Origin: Cryomorphaceae bacterium
GTDB taxonomy: Bacteria > Bacteroidota > Bacteroidia > Flavobacteriales_D > Cryomorphaceae
Assembly (NCBI GenBank): GCA_003565555.1
Contig: PXBH01000078.1
Span: forward strand, 1-60,682
Reading direction: 5' to 3'
Length of the DNA stretch: 60,682 nt
Under the pieces are notes generated by a model. That model was not told the origin of the DNA. It worked only from the letters and a program-made list of their open reading frames with translations, and made no database searches. Shown piece after piece: positions 33,311 through 42,023 of the stretch (positions within the stretch are counted from its first letter, which is position 1; each line of letters starts with the position of its first letter). Position numbers and translations under genes: made by a program.

Positions 33311-33472
33311 GAGTCTGTCCATAAAGTCAAGTGGCCGGATCAGACTGTTCGATAGCAAGGCGCACGCAGGTCTGAAAAGCGGGGAGCCCCTACGGATGAC
33401 AGCCTGCCCGACTTCCGCAGGCGGGTTTTCAGACCAAGTGCAACGCAGATAGCGGACATTATGGACAGACTC
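33311..33472. mobile_element. MITE-like inverted-repeat element, 162 bp
   Basis: Perfect 14-bp terminal inverted repeats: gagtctgtccataa at 33311-33324 and ttatggacagactc at 33459-33472. Inside is a perfect 10-bp nested inverted repeat (ggtctgaaaa at 33369-33378 with ttttcagacc at 33426-33435) and a third short one (gcctgc/gcaggc). The flanks carry aatta on both sides (33306-33310 and 33474-33478, one base offset on the right), a possible 5-bp target duplication. It contains no transposase. The ends resemble insertion-sequence termini, so a parent element elsewhere in the genome is likely. Confidence 0.6.
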
Positions 33473-33576
33473 AAATTAACACCCGGCATTTGCGCAGATT
33501 TGCCTCGTCTCCACCCGGTGATGATTACGGGCTGCACCCGCAAGGATGGCTCTGATCGGATATTCAAAATCAGAAT

Positions 33577-33584
33577 TAACTTTG
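33577..33584 (+). promoter_or_regulatory. -7 box at the start of glsA
   Basis: TAACTTTG matches TAnnTTTG and ends 6 nt before the GTG start at 33591, consistent with a leaderless or near-leaderless mRNA. It lies 105 nt after the end of the MITE-like element. No -33 box was seen. Confidence 0.4.
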
Positions 33585-33590
33585 CGCGCT

Positions 33591-34412
33591 GTGGCCTCAG
33601 AGAAGTATATCGATATCAAAAAGGTGATTGCCGAGAAAAATCCCCGTCTGTCCGCATGGATGCCGGGGTTGATTCTGCGCTATATCAGACGTATTCTCCA
33701 CGAGAATGAGATCAACGATTTTATGGCGCGCAACGGTCAATACCGCGGAATGCCCTTTGTCGAAAAAATCTTCGAAGAATTCGGGATCGAGGTGAAAGCA
33801 GTGGGAGCGGAGCATATTCCCCGCCAAGGGGGTGTGATTCTCGCGGCCAACCATCCCCTCGGCGGGCCCGATGCCCTTGCCCTTATGCTCGTGCTCAGTC
33901 GTGTGCGGACAGATTTTAAGTTTTTGGTGAATGATGTACTGAACAACATCACCAACCTCGCACCCCTTTTCGTACCTGTGAATAAGCACGGCGGGCAGGC
34001 GCGAGAATTTGTCGAAAAGATCGAAGAGGTCTATGCTTCAGACGGCGCTGTACTTATTTTTCCGGCAGGACTCGTATCCCGAAAGCAGCGCGGTCGTATA
34101 GAAGACTTGGAGTGGAAGAAGAGCTTTGTGGCCAAAGCACGGCGCTATGCGAAGCCGGTGGTGCCCGTTTTCATCAGCGGTCGCAACTCCGATTTCTTTT
34201 ACAATTTGGCTAACTTGCGTAAATCACTCGGTGTAAAGGCCAATATTGAGATGTTTTATCTGGCGGATGAAATGTACAAGCAGCGAGGTAAAAAGATTAA
34301 GGTGTATTTTGGCCCTTGCGTAGCGCCGGAGGTTTTTGACAAATCAAAAACGGACGCAGAATGGGCTGAAGTGATCAAGAAGCGGGCCTATGCGCTCCCG
34401 AACGAAGAGTAA
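33591..34412 (+). CDS. glsA: Lysophospholipid-type O-acyltransferase, probable GlsA
   Basis: A 273-residue PlsC-type acyltransferase, start GTG at 33591 (translated MASEKYIDIKK). The catalytic motif is NHPLGGPD, with His and Asp five residues apart rather than the usual four, as I recall for Bacteroidota homologues, and the second block is FPAGLVSRK. In Bacteroidota this family works with a GNAT-like partner to make glycine or ornithine lipids: the partner adds a 3-hydroxy fatty acid to the amino group and this enzyme esterifies the hydroxyl. The partner gene follows after 6 nt. The specificity (glycine or ornithine) cannot be read from sequence. Confidence 0.85.
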   Translation: MASEKYIDIKKVIAEKNPRLSAWMPGLILRYIRRILHENEINDFMARNGQYRGMPFVEKIFEEFGIEVKAVGAEHIPRQGGVILAANHPLGGPDALALMLVLSRVRTDFKFLVNDVLNNITNLAPLFVPVNKHGGQAREFVEKIEEVYASDGAVLIFPAGLVSRKQRGRIEDLEWKKSFVAKARRYAKPVVPVFISGRNSDFFYNLANLRKSLGVKANIEMFYLADEMYKQRGKKIKVYFGPCVAPEVFDKSKTDAEWAEVIKKRAYALPNEE

Positions 34413-34418
34413 CGAACT

Positions 34419-35369
34419 ATGAGAGAACCCATAGCGCCTGTGAGCAGGGATTTGTTGGAAAGTGAGCTGACCCGAGAGCGGTTTCTTCGTCACACCAATT
34501 TCGGCGGTAACCGCATATACCTCGTAAATCACCACAATGCGCCGAATGTAGTACGAGAGGTAGGCCGCTTGCGCGAAATTTCCTTCCGTGCGGGAGGCGG
34601 CGGTACGGGTAAGGAGCTCGACCTCGACATCAATGACACCTGCGAAAACTGTTACGATCAGCTTATCGCTTGGAATCCTGAAGATCGGGAAATCATCGCG
34701 GGCTACAGACTCATAGAATGTGCGCGGGCAGGTCTCAAAGATAACGGAGAGGTCAACCTGTCCACCTCGCATCTTTTCAATTTTTCCGAAAAGTTCAAAC
34801 GCGACTACCTACCGTACACCATCGAGCTGGGCCGATCTTTTGTACAGCCGGCATACCAGCCCGGCACGGGCGGACGCCGAGGTCTGTTCTCACTCGATAA
34901 CCTTTGGGACGGTCTGGGCGCCTACGTGCTGATGCGCCCCGAGATCAAATACCTCTTCGGGAAGGTGACCATGTACCCCCACTTCAACCGCCGCGGCCGC
35001 GATATGCTGCTCTGGTTCCTCAAGCGCTATTTCCCCGATCATGAGCAACTTGTTACCCCGATCGCACCGCTTGAATTTTTCGGTGATACCGGCGATTTCG
35101 AACCGCTGTTTTCCGGAAAAGACTATAAAACGGGGTACAAATTGCTCAATGCTGAGCTGCGCGGCATGGGGGAAAACATTCCTCCGCTCATCAATACCTA
35201 TATGAATCTTTCACCGACCATGCGGACATTCGGTACGGCCCTCAACGATGAGTTCGGGGAGGTGGAGGAGACGGGCATCCTCATCACCGTGGGCGATATC
35301 TACGAGACGAAGAAAAGCCGACATATGGATACCTTCGATCGGGACCGAAGTTGGCACAAAAACGACTGA
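34419..35369 (+). CDS. glsB: N-acyltransferase, probable GlsB (OlsB-like)
   Basis: A 316-residue GNAT-like acyltransferase of the OlsB/GlsB (hemolysin-like) family, predicted to transfer a 3-hydroxyacyl group to the amino group of glycine or ornithine. Family marks are EVGRLREISFRAGGGGTGKE, IDLDINDTCENCYDQLIAW-type acidic stretch, and ELGRSFVQPAYQ. Later blocks MYPHFNRRGRDMLLWFLKRY and VTPIAPLEF are typical of the Bacteroidota form. It lies 6 nt after glsA. The order glsA then glsB is reversed from what I recall of Bacteroides, where glsB comes first. Confidence 0.85.
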   Translation: MREPIAPVSRDLLESELTRERFLRHTNFGGNRIYLVNHHNAPNVVREVGRLREISFRAGGGGTGKELDLDINDTCENCYDQLIAWNPEDREIIAGYRLIECARAGLKDNGEVNLSTSHLFNFSEKFKRDYLPYTIELGRSFVQPAYQPGTGGRRGLFSLDNLWDGLGAYVLMRPEIKYLFGKVTMYPHFNRRGRDMLLWFLKRYFPDHEQLVTPIAPLEFFGDTGDFEPLFSGKDYKTGYKLLNAELRGMGENIPPLINTYMNLSPTMRTFGTALNDEFGEVEETGILITVGDIYETKKSRHMDTFDRDRSWHKND

Positions 35370-35545
35370 TTTCTCCCTGCGAAACTTTTACGGGAAAATT
35401 TGGCGCCCTCCCTTCTTCGCGCGCTCCGCTTCAGGTTCGGGCCCGGATAGTTGCTCATCTCAGGCAGGTTTGTTTTTGCGCCTCTGCTTTTGATTTTTTG
35501 TGGATAACCCCAAAAAGACTGTCGTTTCCGCTGCCTTGATTCTCT

Positions 35546-35553
35546 TATTTTTG
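35546..35553 (+). promoter_or_regulatory. -7 box for CPA2 antiporter
   Basis: TATTTTTG matches TAnnTTTG, with a leader of about 25 nt before the ATG at 35585. The -33 TTTG is not present at the exact distance. Confidence 0.35.
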
Positions 35554-35584
35554 TGCCCTTGCACCACCGTAATTCAGTGCGTTT

Positions 35585-37621
35585 ATGATTTTTCTCGCAG
35601 GCGATGTTCAGATTCCGTTTCTCAACCAGATTGTGGTTATTCTGGGCTTGTCCATCTTGGTGATCTACCTTTTTCAGCGGCTCAAATTGCCTGTGATTCT
35701 CGGGTTTCTGGCCACGGGAATGATATTCGGGCCTCATGCCGTAGGGCTCGCCAGGGCGGGAGAGGAGATCGAGGTGCTCAGCGAGATAGGTGTCGTTCTG
35801 CTGCTCTTTATTATCGGGCTGGAATTCAGTATCAAGAGCCTGATGTCCATCAAGCGCATTGTATTGCTCGGCGGACTGCTTCAGGTCGGGCTCACCATCG
35901 TCGGTACCGCCGGGGTGGCTATTCTCCTCGGGCTGGAGCCGAATGCGGCCGTATTTATGGGCTTTCTTTTTGCGCTCAGCAGCACCGCCATAGTGCTCAA
36001 AATGATTCAGGAGAAAGGCTTGATGAAAACCCCGCAAGGGCGCATCGCGCTCGGGATTCTCATTTTTCAGGACATCATTGTGGTGCCCATGATGCTTTTG
36101 ACCCCGATTCTCTCCGGTGCGGCTGATAATGTACTGCTCGATTTGGGGATTCTGGCAGTCAAATTCCTTCTGGTTATCCTGATGGTTTTCTTTCTGGCCA
36201 GGTACCTGGTGCCGCGTTTGCTGCACGAAATTGCGCGTACAAGGAGCCGGGAACTTTTTCTCATCACCATCATTGTCATATGCTTTGCAGTAGCCTATGT
36301 CACGAGCCTCATGGGCCTGTCCCTTGCGCTCGGAGCTTTTATGGCGGGCCTCTGCATCAGCGAGTCCGAGTACAGCCACCAAGCCACCGGATTGATCATT
36401 CCCTTTCGGGAAATTTTCACCAGTTTCTTCTTCGTTTCCATCGGGATGCTTTTTGATCTGAGCTTTCTGCTCGAGCATTTCTTACCCATCCTGGGATTGG
36501 CCGTGGGGGTTTTTGTCTTGAAATTTCTCGTCCTTGCCGTCAGTGTGAAGTTTCTGCAGTATCCTTTGAAGACGGGATTTGTGGTGGGGCTCACCCTTTT
36601 TCAGGTAGGTGAGTTCGCCTTTATACTCGCCACGGTCGGCATGACCAACGGACTGCTCGCTGAAGAAATGTACCAGTACTTTTTGGCCGTTTCCATCATC
36701 ACCATGGCGGCCACTCCGTTTACCATGTCCTATGCTGAGCGCATTGCGGGAAAAATGATGCGTTCCCCCATCGGGAAACTCGAAGTCGATAATGCGAACG
36801 AAAACATGGCCGCCTATGACGAATCCTATATCGGATCGCTCAAGAGCCACCTCATCATTGTAGGTTACGGAGTAAACGGTCGCAATACCGCCCTCACGGC
36901 TAAGCAGGCAAATATTCCTTACGTCATCGTAGACATGAATCCCGATTCAGTCAAAGAGGCACGCAGCAAGGGCGAACCTATTCTATACGGTGATGCGTCA
37001 AATGATCATATTCTCGATCAGCTCAATGTACACAAGGCGCGTGTAGCCGTGGTGGCCATTTCAGACCACGATGAGGCTGTTACCATTATCAGCAATATGC
37101 GGATACTTTGTAAGTCCATTCACATTATTGCGCGCTGTGCCACCGTAGCCCAGAGCGAAGAACTCCTGCATGCGGGCGCAAGTGAAGCCGTGAGCGAGAA
37201 GTTTGAGACCTCCGTAGAGGTTTTTGCACGGACCCTGAATCAGTTCTTGGTCGAAACGGCTTCCATAGATAAATACATCGAGACCGTGCGCGATGCCACT
37301 TTTCATGAGGTGCACTCAAATTTTCACGTGTACAAGCGCAACGGAATTGATTTTGCCGATATTTCAAGCATTTCCATACAGCTTGATGCTTCCTGCCCCT
37401 TTTCGGAAAAACATCTTTGCGAGGCGCCGCTCCTGGGAGAGCACAGGGTTCGGGTAGGCGGAATAATCCGCGACGGAAAGTACATCAATGAGCTCGACGG
37501 AGATACCATGATGCACAGCGGCGATCAGGTCATCCTCTTCGGCGCTGAAACGGACCTCAAAAACTTTCGCGAAGAGTGGAGAGAAAGAGCGGGCAGCCAA
37601 AGAAGTCAATCTTTTGCATGA
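35585..37621 (+). CDS. Monovalent cation:proton antiporter (CPA2, KefB/YbaL-like) with TrkA-N and TrkA-C
   Basis: A 678-residue K+(or Na+)/H+ antiporter. The first 390 residues hold about 12 membrane helices (start MIFLAGDVQIPFLNQIVVIL; LGFLATGMIFGP). A TrkA-N nucleotide-binding domain follows (about 420-540, Rossmann motif IVGYGVNGRN), then a TrkA-C domain (about 580-665). Such proteins release K+ or regulate pH, gated by nucleotides or glutathione. The ATG at 35585 is the natural start. The gene has its own promoter-like box and no glutathione-type partner (KefF/G) next to it. Confidence 0.93.
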   Translation: MIFLAGDVQIPFLNQIVVILGLSILVIYLFQRLKLPVILGFLATGMIFGPHAVGLARAGEEIEVLSEIGVVLLLFIIGLEFSIKSLMSIKRIVLLGGLLQVGLTIVGTAGVAILLGLEPNAAVFMGFLFALSSTAIVLKMIQEKGLMKTPQGRIALGILIFQDIIVVPMMLLTPILSGAADNVLLDLGILAVKFLLVILMVFFLARYLVPRLLHEIARTRSRELFLITIIVICFAVAYVTSLMGLSLALGAFMAGLCISESEYSHQATGLIIPFREIFTSFFFVSIGMLFDLSFLLEHFLPILGLAVGVFVLKFLVLAVSVKFLQYPLKTGFVVGLTLFQVGEFAFILATVGMTNGLLAEEMYQYFLAVSIITMAATPFTMSYAERIAGKMMRSPIGKLEVDNANENMAAYDESYIGSLKSHLIIVGYGVNGRNTALTAKQANIPYVIVDMNPDSVKEARSKGEPILYGDASNDHILDQLNVHKARVAVVAISDHDEAVTIISNMRILCKSIHIIARCATVAQSEELLHAGASEAVSEKFETSVEVFARTLNQFLVETASIDKYIETVRDATFHEVHSNFHVYKRNGIDFADISSISIQLDASCPFSEKHLCEAPLLGEHRVRVGGIIRDGKYINELDGDTMMHSGDQVILFGAETDLKNFREEWRERAGSQRSQSFA

Positions 37622-37836
37622 TCCGCCGCCCGAGAGGTTTCAATAGGCGCAAACAGCGGTCGGGACCCCCGGTGATGAACCACCCGAAACTCTGATTCCC
37701 GCATCCCTGTTTATGCACCGCCCGCGGCCCTTTGTCGCGCCCCGGAGCTGCGTAAATCTTTGACATCTGCGGTGGGCCCGGCAGCCTGCAGCTGTGTCCG
37801 GATTTTACTTGAGTTCCTTGCTGCAGTCCGTATGCA

Positions 37837-38391
37837 TCAATCTTCCGTTGCGGCAATTTGTGCGTCCAATATTTCTTCAATGGCCCGGAGTGTTTCCCTG
37901 TCTATTTGGGCATCTGCGCGGTTGGCCTCTGCCTGCGCCTGCTTCTTCATAAACCTGAACATGGCGTTTTTCCTGATCTCGTATGCGATGAACACCGTAT
38001 AATCCGTACCGTTGTAATATTTCTCCTCACCGATTCTTCTCAGGTCTGACATATTGGTATTGATGACCTGCCTTGAAAGACTCTGAAATTTTTCACCCAC
38101 ATCAGCAGCGTTCAGATTTTCCGTCTGCGTCATGTATTGATCGGTCACATTGCGCATGTTGGTTTCGATTTGGCCGGCCATCTGGGTCTTTGCCTGCATA
38201 TCAGCACGACCTCTGGCAATGTTTTCGCTTCCGCTTACCCCTTTTCCCACAGCCCGGAAAAAACGGTTGTTCGATTCGTACTTCGAACCTCGGAAGGGTT
38301 CCTTAACCCGTTCGCCGAAAGGGCTTGACGATTTGCACGCGGCAAGTGCGGCCACCAGAATGATGAATGAAAAGAAATGCTTAACGGTCAT
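37837..38391 (-). CDS. LPP20-like lipoprotein
   Basis: A 184-residue lipoprotein. Signal MTVKHFFSFIILVAALAAC with Cys19 in a lipobox LAAC, then a mature domain with ASSPFGE-like start and the conserved-looking region KGVSGSENIARGRADMQAKT, characteristic of LPP20 lipoproteins, followed by NTNMSDLRRIGEEKYYNGTD and a Glu-rich helical end. The chosen ATG gives the lipoprotein signal; a longer frame to 38451 adds 20 unlikely residues. The gene is divergent from the patatin gene, 88 nt apart. Function unknown, envelope located. Confidence 0.7.
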   Translation of the reverse strand: MTVKHFFSFIILVAALAACKSSSPFGERVKEPFRGSKYESNNRFFRAVGKGVSGSENIARGRADMQAKTQMAGQIETNMRNVTDQYMTQTENLNAADVGEKFQSLSRQVINTNMSDLRRIGEEKYYNGTDYTVFIAYEIRKNAMFRFMKKQAQAEANRADAQIDRETLRAIEEILDAQIAATED

Positions 38392-38466
38392 AATGTGTAG
38401 TTTTTCACGGTACTGTAAAATCCGTGCCAAAATACGCGAAAAGAACCGCATTCATCACCTCCGTGC

Positions 38467-38474
38467 TATATTTG
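38467..38474 (+). promoter_or_regulatory. -7 box at the start of the patatin gene
   Basis: TATATTTG matches TAnnTTTG and ends 5 nt before the ATG at 38480, the same spacing as at the CotH gene. This suggests a leaderless mRNA and supports the short form of the protein. Confidence 0.45.
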
Positions 38475-38479
38475 TCCTG

Positions 38480-39250
38480 ATGACGGCAAACAAAAAAATT
38501 CGCTGGGGGCTTGCACTGGGCGGCGGCGGTGCCCGGGGAGTGACCCATGTGGGGGTGCTCAAGGCATTGGAAGAGTCAGGCATTCGACCCTCCGTAATAG
38601 CGGGTACGAGTATAGGAGCCATCGTGGGCGGCTTTTATGCGGGCGGACTCTCGCCGGAAGAACTGCTCAAGTACTTCCGCAAGCAGAGCTGGGTTCGCAC
38701 TTTCGGCTTGAAGCCGGGACTCTCTGCATTTCTGGAAATGAAGTCTCTGCGCAACCTCCTCGAGTCGCATCTTCCCGAAGATTTTTCAGAGCTCGGCATA
38801 CCTTTTTGCTGCGGAGTGACTGACATCAGCGCACGGGTCAACACCGTGCTCGACAGCGGAAACCTTCATTCGGCCATTACCGCTTCCGCTTCCATCCCTT
38901 TGCTTTTCTCACCTGTGAAAATCGACGGAGTAAAGTACCTCGACGGCGGTATCACCGACAATATACCCTCAGCTGCGCTCAAGGGCAAATGCGACAAGAT
39001 TATTGCAGTAGATGTGAACCATACGGCAGTGCCGGGAAGTGCAGACAACATGAAAGATATCGCGATTGAAGTGTTTCTTACCGTATTAAAAATGAACAGT
39101 AAAGCGGGCAGGGAAGCGGCAGATTATGTGATCAGCCCGGAGATGGGCAATGAGTTTGACCTCCTGGATTTCTCAAAGGCGGACGAGCTCTACGCGCGCG
39201 GCTATGAGGAAGGTAAACGTCAAATTGCTGCATTTTTCGAATCCGCTTAG
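38480..39250 (+). CDS. Patatin-like phospholipase (RssA-type)
   Basis: A 256-residue serine lipid acyl hydrolase. The oxyanion loop GGGGARG lies at residues 14-20, the nucleophile Ser44 in GTSIG at 42-46, and the catalytic Asp155 in DGG (155-157). No signal peptide, so it is cytoplasmic or membrane-associated, like E. coli RssA. The start at 38480 directly follows a -7 box; a longer frame that begins inside the LPP20 gene on the other strand is rejected. Physiological substrate unknown. Confidence 0.92.
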   Translation: MTANKKIRWGLALGGGGARGVTHVGVLKALEESGIRPSVIAGTSIGAIVGGFYAGGLSPEELLKYFRKQSWVRTFGLKPGLSAFLEMKSLRNLLESHLPEDFSELGIPFCCGVTDISARVNTVLDSGNLHSAITASASIPLLFSPVKIDGVKYLDGGITDNIPSAALKGKCDKIIAVDVNHTAVPGSADNMKDIAIEVFLTVLKMNSKAGREAADYVISPEMGNEFDLLDFSKADELYARGYEEGKRQIAAFFESA

Positions 39251-39269
39251 CTGCAAAAATTTCGCATAA

Positions 39270-40364
39270 GTGTCCTACCCTCCGTATATCATTGATTTTA
39301 TCCGCAAGGCTCAGTTTTCGGCGGCGGCTTTCTCGATGATAATTTGGTGCGGAACCGCTTCGGCTCAATCTCAATGGCGTTTCGGGGTGCCCGTTAATTT
39401 CGAGGTGGGATTGAATTTTGCCTCGGTCGAACGGGACAACCACAGCAATTGGTACCAGAGCCCGGGTACGGCCATCGGACTTTCATCGGGATTCGGAGCG
39501 CGATACAGAGAGCGACTCACAATAAACCTCATGGGGGGAGGAGTGCTGGATACCTATAATTTCTTCAGCAATTACGCCGTATACGACGTATCCCATGCCT
39601 TCGCGCAGGTGCGGATGAACGTGAATTATATGTTCCCGCTGCGACGCGACCGAACCAAGAATATTGTGGCAGGCGCTGATATCGGGCGCTCCTTTATCGG
39701 GAGAAATGTCCGAAACCGCGAGGAGGCTTTGTACAGCGTACGTGTGGACGGATTCGGTCCCTCGACAAACTTTATTGCTCCGGAAATCGGCTTTGCCCGC
39801 ACATGGGCCCGCGGTCAATTGAGTCTGGCCCTTACTTACAACTACCAATTCAGAGATAACCGCGCCGTGAGGGTGGCCATAACCGAGGGCAACGGAGCTA
39901 ACTTCATCGCAAGTGCCAAAGGTGATTACCTCGCACTGCGCCTCAGAGCCAATTTTGACGTCAAAGGTCATAAACCCGTCAAGCAGGAATACGTCCGCGG
40001 TCCCGCGCCGGAAGTGGCTTGGGATATACTGAATCGGGATACCCGGGAGCGACGCCGATTCGCGTCCAAACGACGTGTGGTGTATTTGAAATTTTGGGAT
40101 GACGGCGAAATAGACGGAGACACAATTTCCGTATCGATCAGCGGCCGTTTTATCCTCACCGAACACGGTCTCACGCGCAGAAAAAAGCGTGTGAAGGTTG
40201 TGCTCGACCCGGGCGATAATGTCATCACGGTTCACGCACACAATGAAGGCAGTGTCCCGCCGAATACCGCAGCGTTTTCCCTGCGGACGGGTTGGTTCAA
40301 TAAAGAGACCATGGTGTTTTCGACAAATATGCGCCGCAATGAATCGATTGTAGTGTCCTTCTGA
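39270..40364 (+). CDS. Exported beta-barrel protein of unknown function
   Basis: A 364-residue protein starting at a GTG 19 nt after the patatin stop. A signal peptide is present (AAAFSMIIWCGTASAQ), the first two thirds look like short amphipathic strands of an outer-membrane barrel (FGVPVNFEVGLNFASVE, LTINLMGGGVLD), and the last 110 residues form a distinct beta-rich domain with DDGEIDGDTISVSISG and VLDPGDNVITVHAHNEGSV. That last part resembles small calcium-type or beta-sandwich modules. A two-domain design (barrel plus periplasmic or surface sandwich) is inferred. No family was recognised. Confidence 0.65.
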   Translation: MSYPPYIIDFIRKAQFSAAAFSMIIWCGTASAQSQWRFGVPVNFEVGLNFASVERDNHSNWYQSPGTAIGLSSGFGARYRERLTINLMGGGVLDTYNFFSNYAVYDVSHAFAQVRMNVNYMFPLRRDRTKNIVAGADIGRSFIGRNVRNREEALYSVRVDGFGPSTNFIAPEIGFARTWARGQLSLALTYNYQFRDNRAVRVAITEGNGANFIASAKGDYLALRLRANFDVKGHKPVKQEYVRGPAPEVAWDILNRDTRERRRFASKRRVVYLKFWDDGEIDGDTISVSISGRFILTEHGLTRRKKRVKVVLDPGDNVITVHAHNEGSVPPNTAAFSLRTGWFNKETMVFSTNMRRNESIVVSF

Positions 40365-40417
40365 AGGTCCCGGAGGTGAACGTAAATGCTTACCTTCGAC
40401 GTGAAATCTCCCGAACT

Positions 40418-40852
40418 GTGAAATCCATACTTCTGGCCCTCGACGCCGAAAATTTTTCTGAAGCGTTCATATCCTTTGCCGTTGATACCGCACGCTGTTT
40501 TAATGCAAAAGTTTGGATTATCCACGTTGCACCTTATCCGGGTTCTTTTTTGGGCTACGAGGACGGGCCTGAGTATGTAAGGCTGAGTGTAGCGGAGGAA
40601 CTCCGTGAAGAACATCGTTTTCTTCAAAAGCTTGCCGATCGCTTTCGCGAAGAAAAAATCGAGGCAGAGGCTTTGCTGATCGGCGGGGAGATCGTCAAAT
40701 CGGTAATAAAACAGGCCGACAAACTTAAGGCGGATATGATCATGATCGGTGTGAACCGCCACGGATTCATTGCCAATGCACTCGGCGGAAATACGGCACT
40801 TGAAGTTATCAAACGCAGCGCTGCACCCGTAGCCTGTTTTCCCTGCAGTTAA
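40418..40852 (+). CDS. Universal stress protein (UspA family)
   Basis: A 144-residue single-domain UspA protein, started at a GTG (translated MKSILLALDAENFSEAF). The ATP-binding pattern G-x2-G-x9-G is visible in modified form near the C-terminus (MIGVNRHGFIANALGGNTA), followed by the usual KRSAAPVACFP end. An upstream in-frame GTG at 40376 would add 14 residues not seen in the family. It follows the barrel protein by 53 nt and may be co-transcribed. Confidence 0.85.
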   Translation: MKSILLALDAENFSEAFISFAVDTARCFNAKVWIIHVAPYPGSFLGYEDGPEYVRLSVAEELREEHRFLQKLADRFREEKIEAEALLIGGEIVKSVIKQADKLKADMIMIGVNRHGFIANALGGNTALEVIKRSAAPVACFPCS

Positions 40853-41030
40853 TCGGCCTTCGGGACAGTGCTGAGTACTCCCCTCGAGCCCCTGCTGACG
40901 AATGTCTTAAAAAAACCGCTGCTTGTGCTTCGGTTCGATGCGGCACTTTCATAGCATCAAACCGAGCAATCAGGAAAATCTGCGCGAAAGTAACGCCGCA
41001 GTGGGCGGGGGAGGCAAATCACCTGAGAAT

Positions 41031-41711
41031 TCAGCCTCTTTTCAGCCGCTTTTCAGCCGTTTTCAACTTAGTGGTCAGGACTTCATCTTCGATCAGGCAA
41101 TGCAGATGAAGGTCCCTCTTGAAGCTGCCGATCTTTCTGCGCAGGGTGCGGAAGGCCATGTCACCGCTGTAGCGAATCTCAAGTTTTTCCAAGAGGCGAT
41201 CGAGCATGTCTATTTCTCTGTCGTGGTCGGGGTGATGGGCCTCGAAGGCTTCCGTACTGTAGTTCCTCCCTGCGGTTTTGCCCATCGGGCCTCGTTCTCG
41301 TGCGCAGCCTGAGTCCAATTCGACAGCGTAAGGGAAATAGATTTCTTCTTCAAGCGCGATGTGCGCCTTCAGGTCTTCGGAAAACCTTCGAAAAAGCGGC
41401 AGCAAAGCTTTCTCAATGGCGGGATCTTCGTAATGCTCACAAAGCACGGCAATACGGGCCGAAATTTCAGGCAGGACCCTGTTGAGGTAGTCCGCGTGGG
41501 AACGTCGGAGATAATCGGTAAGAACAGGAACGGAAAACCGCTCAAACTGAACGGCCGCGGATTTCGCAGGTTCCAAATAGGAGTAGGCAAGCTCTTGCAC
41601 AAAATCCGTGTCGATCGGGGCTGAATCGGAGACAGATTCGAAGCGCCTTGCGAGGACATGAAGTTCGGGATACGCTTTAACCAATGAATGCAGTTCGGGG
41701 AAGGTGGGCAT
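41031..41711 (-). CDS. Hemerythrin-domain protein (RIC/ScdA/YtfE-like)
   Basis: A 226-residue protein of the iron-sulfur-cluster-repair (RIC) type, which binds a di-iron centre and helps cells after nitrosative stress. Metal ligands are visible as the His of RRSHADYL, the HIALEEEIYFP segment, HHPDHD and HLHCLIEDEVL, in the order expected of the hemerythrin fold. The 70-residue N-terminus (MPTFPELHSLVKAYPELHVL) resembles the ScdA_N-type region in part. It stands alone on the minus strand with a 300-nt upstream region. Confidence 0.88.
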   Translation of the reverse strand: MPTFPELHSLVKAYPELHVLARRFESVSDSAPIDTDFVQELAYSYLEPAKSAAVQFERFSVPVLTDYLRRSHADYLNRVLPEISARIAVLCEHYEDPAIEKALLPLFRRFSEDLKAHIALEEEIYFPYAVELDSGCARERGPMGKTAGRNYSTEAFEAHHPDHDREIDMLDRLLEKLEIRYSGDMAFRTLRRKIGSFKRDLHLHCLIEDEVLTTKLKTAEKRLKRG

Positions 41712-42023
41712 GACGCTGTTACTTTTGCGTGAAGGTAAGTTTTCAGCACAAGGGGTGCAATCCCCTTTTTGTGGTATATTGTTGCGGTAATCACAAATAG
41801 GTATTTGCTGAACAGGTTTTTACGGAAGTGCGCTAAAGGCTGAAATCGGCGCCCTAAATATCCACAGCTCCTTGTTTGTATTCGACAGAAATCCGTATCG
41901 AATCCGCTGCTGACGCTCTTGCTTGCCGCAGTTTATTGAAAAATCAGAAATTTTGGCACCTGCTTTGCACCTCAGTCACGACTAAATTTTTTACATTTGA
42001 GAAAACCAAACGCATTTGAACGT
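41712..42023. other. Gene-free stretch between hemerythrin and small exported protein genes
   Basis: 312 bases without a supported gene. It holds a short GC-rich hairpin, aaggggtgcaatcccctt with T-run, at 41750-41770, a lone TACTTTTG box at 41720-41727 on the plus strand, and the -7 box for the next gene at 41992-41999. Confidence 0.5.
41992..41999 (+). promoter_or_regulatory. -7 box for small exported protein gene
   Basis: TACATTTG matches TAnnTTTG, 24 nt upstream of the ATG at 42024. It excludes the in-frame TTG-type start at 41997, which would lie inside the promoter. A TTTG at 41964-41967 is 24 nt away, five more than the consensus spacing. Confidence 0.45.

Larger units (their letters stand above)
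33126..33590. other. Intergenic stretch containing a MITE-like element
   Basis: 465 bases without a supported gene between paaZ (minus strand) and glsA (plus strand). It holds the 162-bp inverted-repeat element at 33311-33472 and the -7 box of glsA. Several short open frames inside the element are not thought to be coding. Confidence 0.55.

Noticed and set aside
35300-36478. A 392-codon antisense frame opposite the antiporter gene
   Set aside because: Composition extremely rich in Gln, Asn and charged residues, a typical shadow of a membrane-protein gene.
38150-38479. Extended N-terminus of the patatin gene
   Set aside because: The extra codons overlap the divergent LPP20-like lipoprotein gene and lie upstream of a consensus -7 box. 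Family members start near MTANKKIRWG.
41720-41770. Plus-strand TACTTTTG box followed by a short GC hairpin with T-run
   Set aside because: The possible transcript would be only about 40 nt, and the -33 box is missing. Too little to call a small RNA; the hairpin may belong to the leader of the minus-strand hemerythrin gene.
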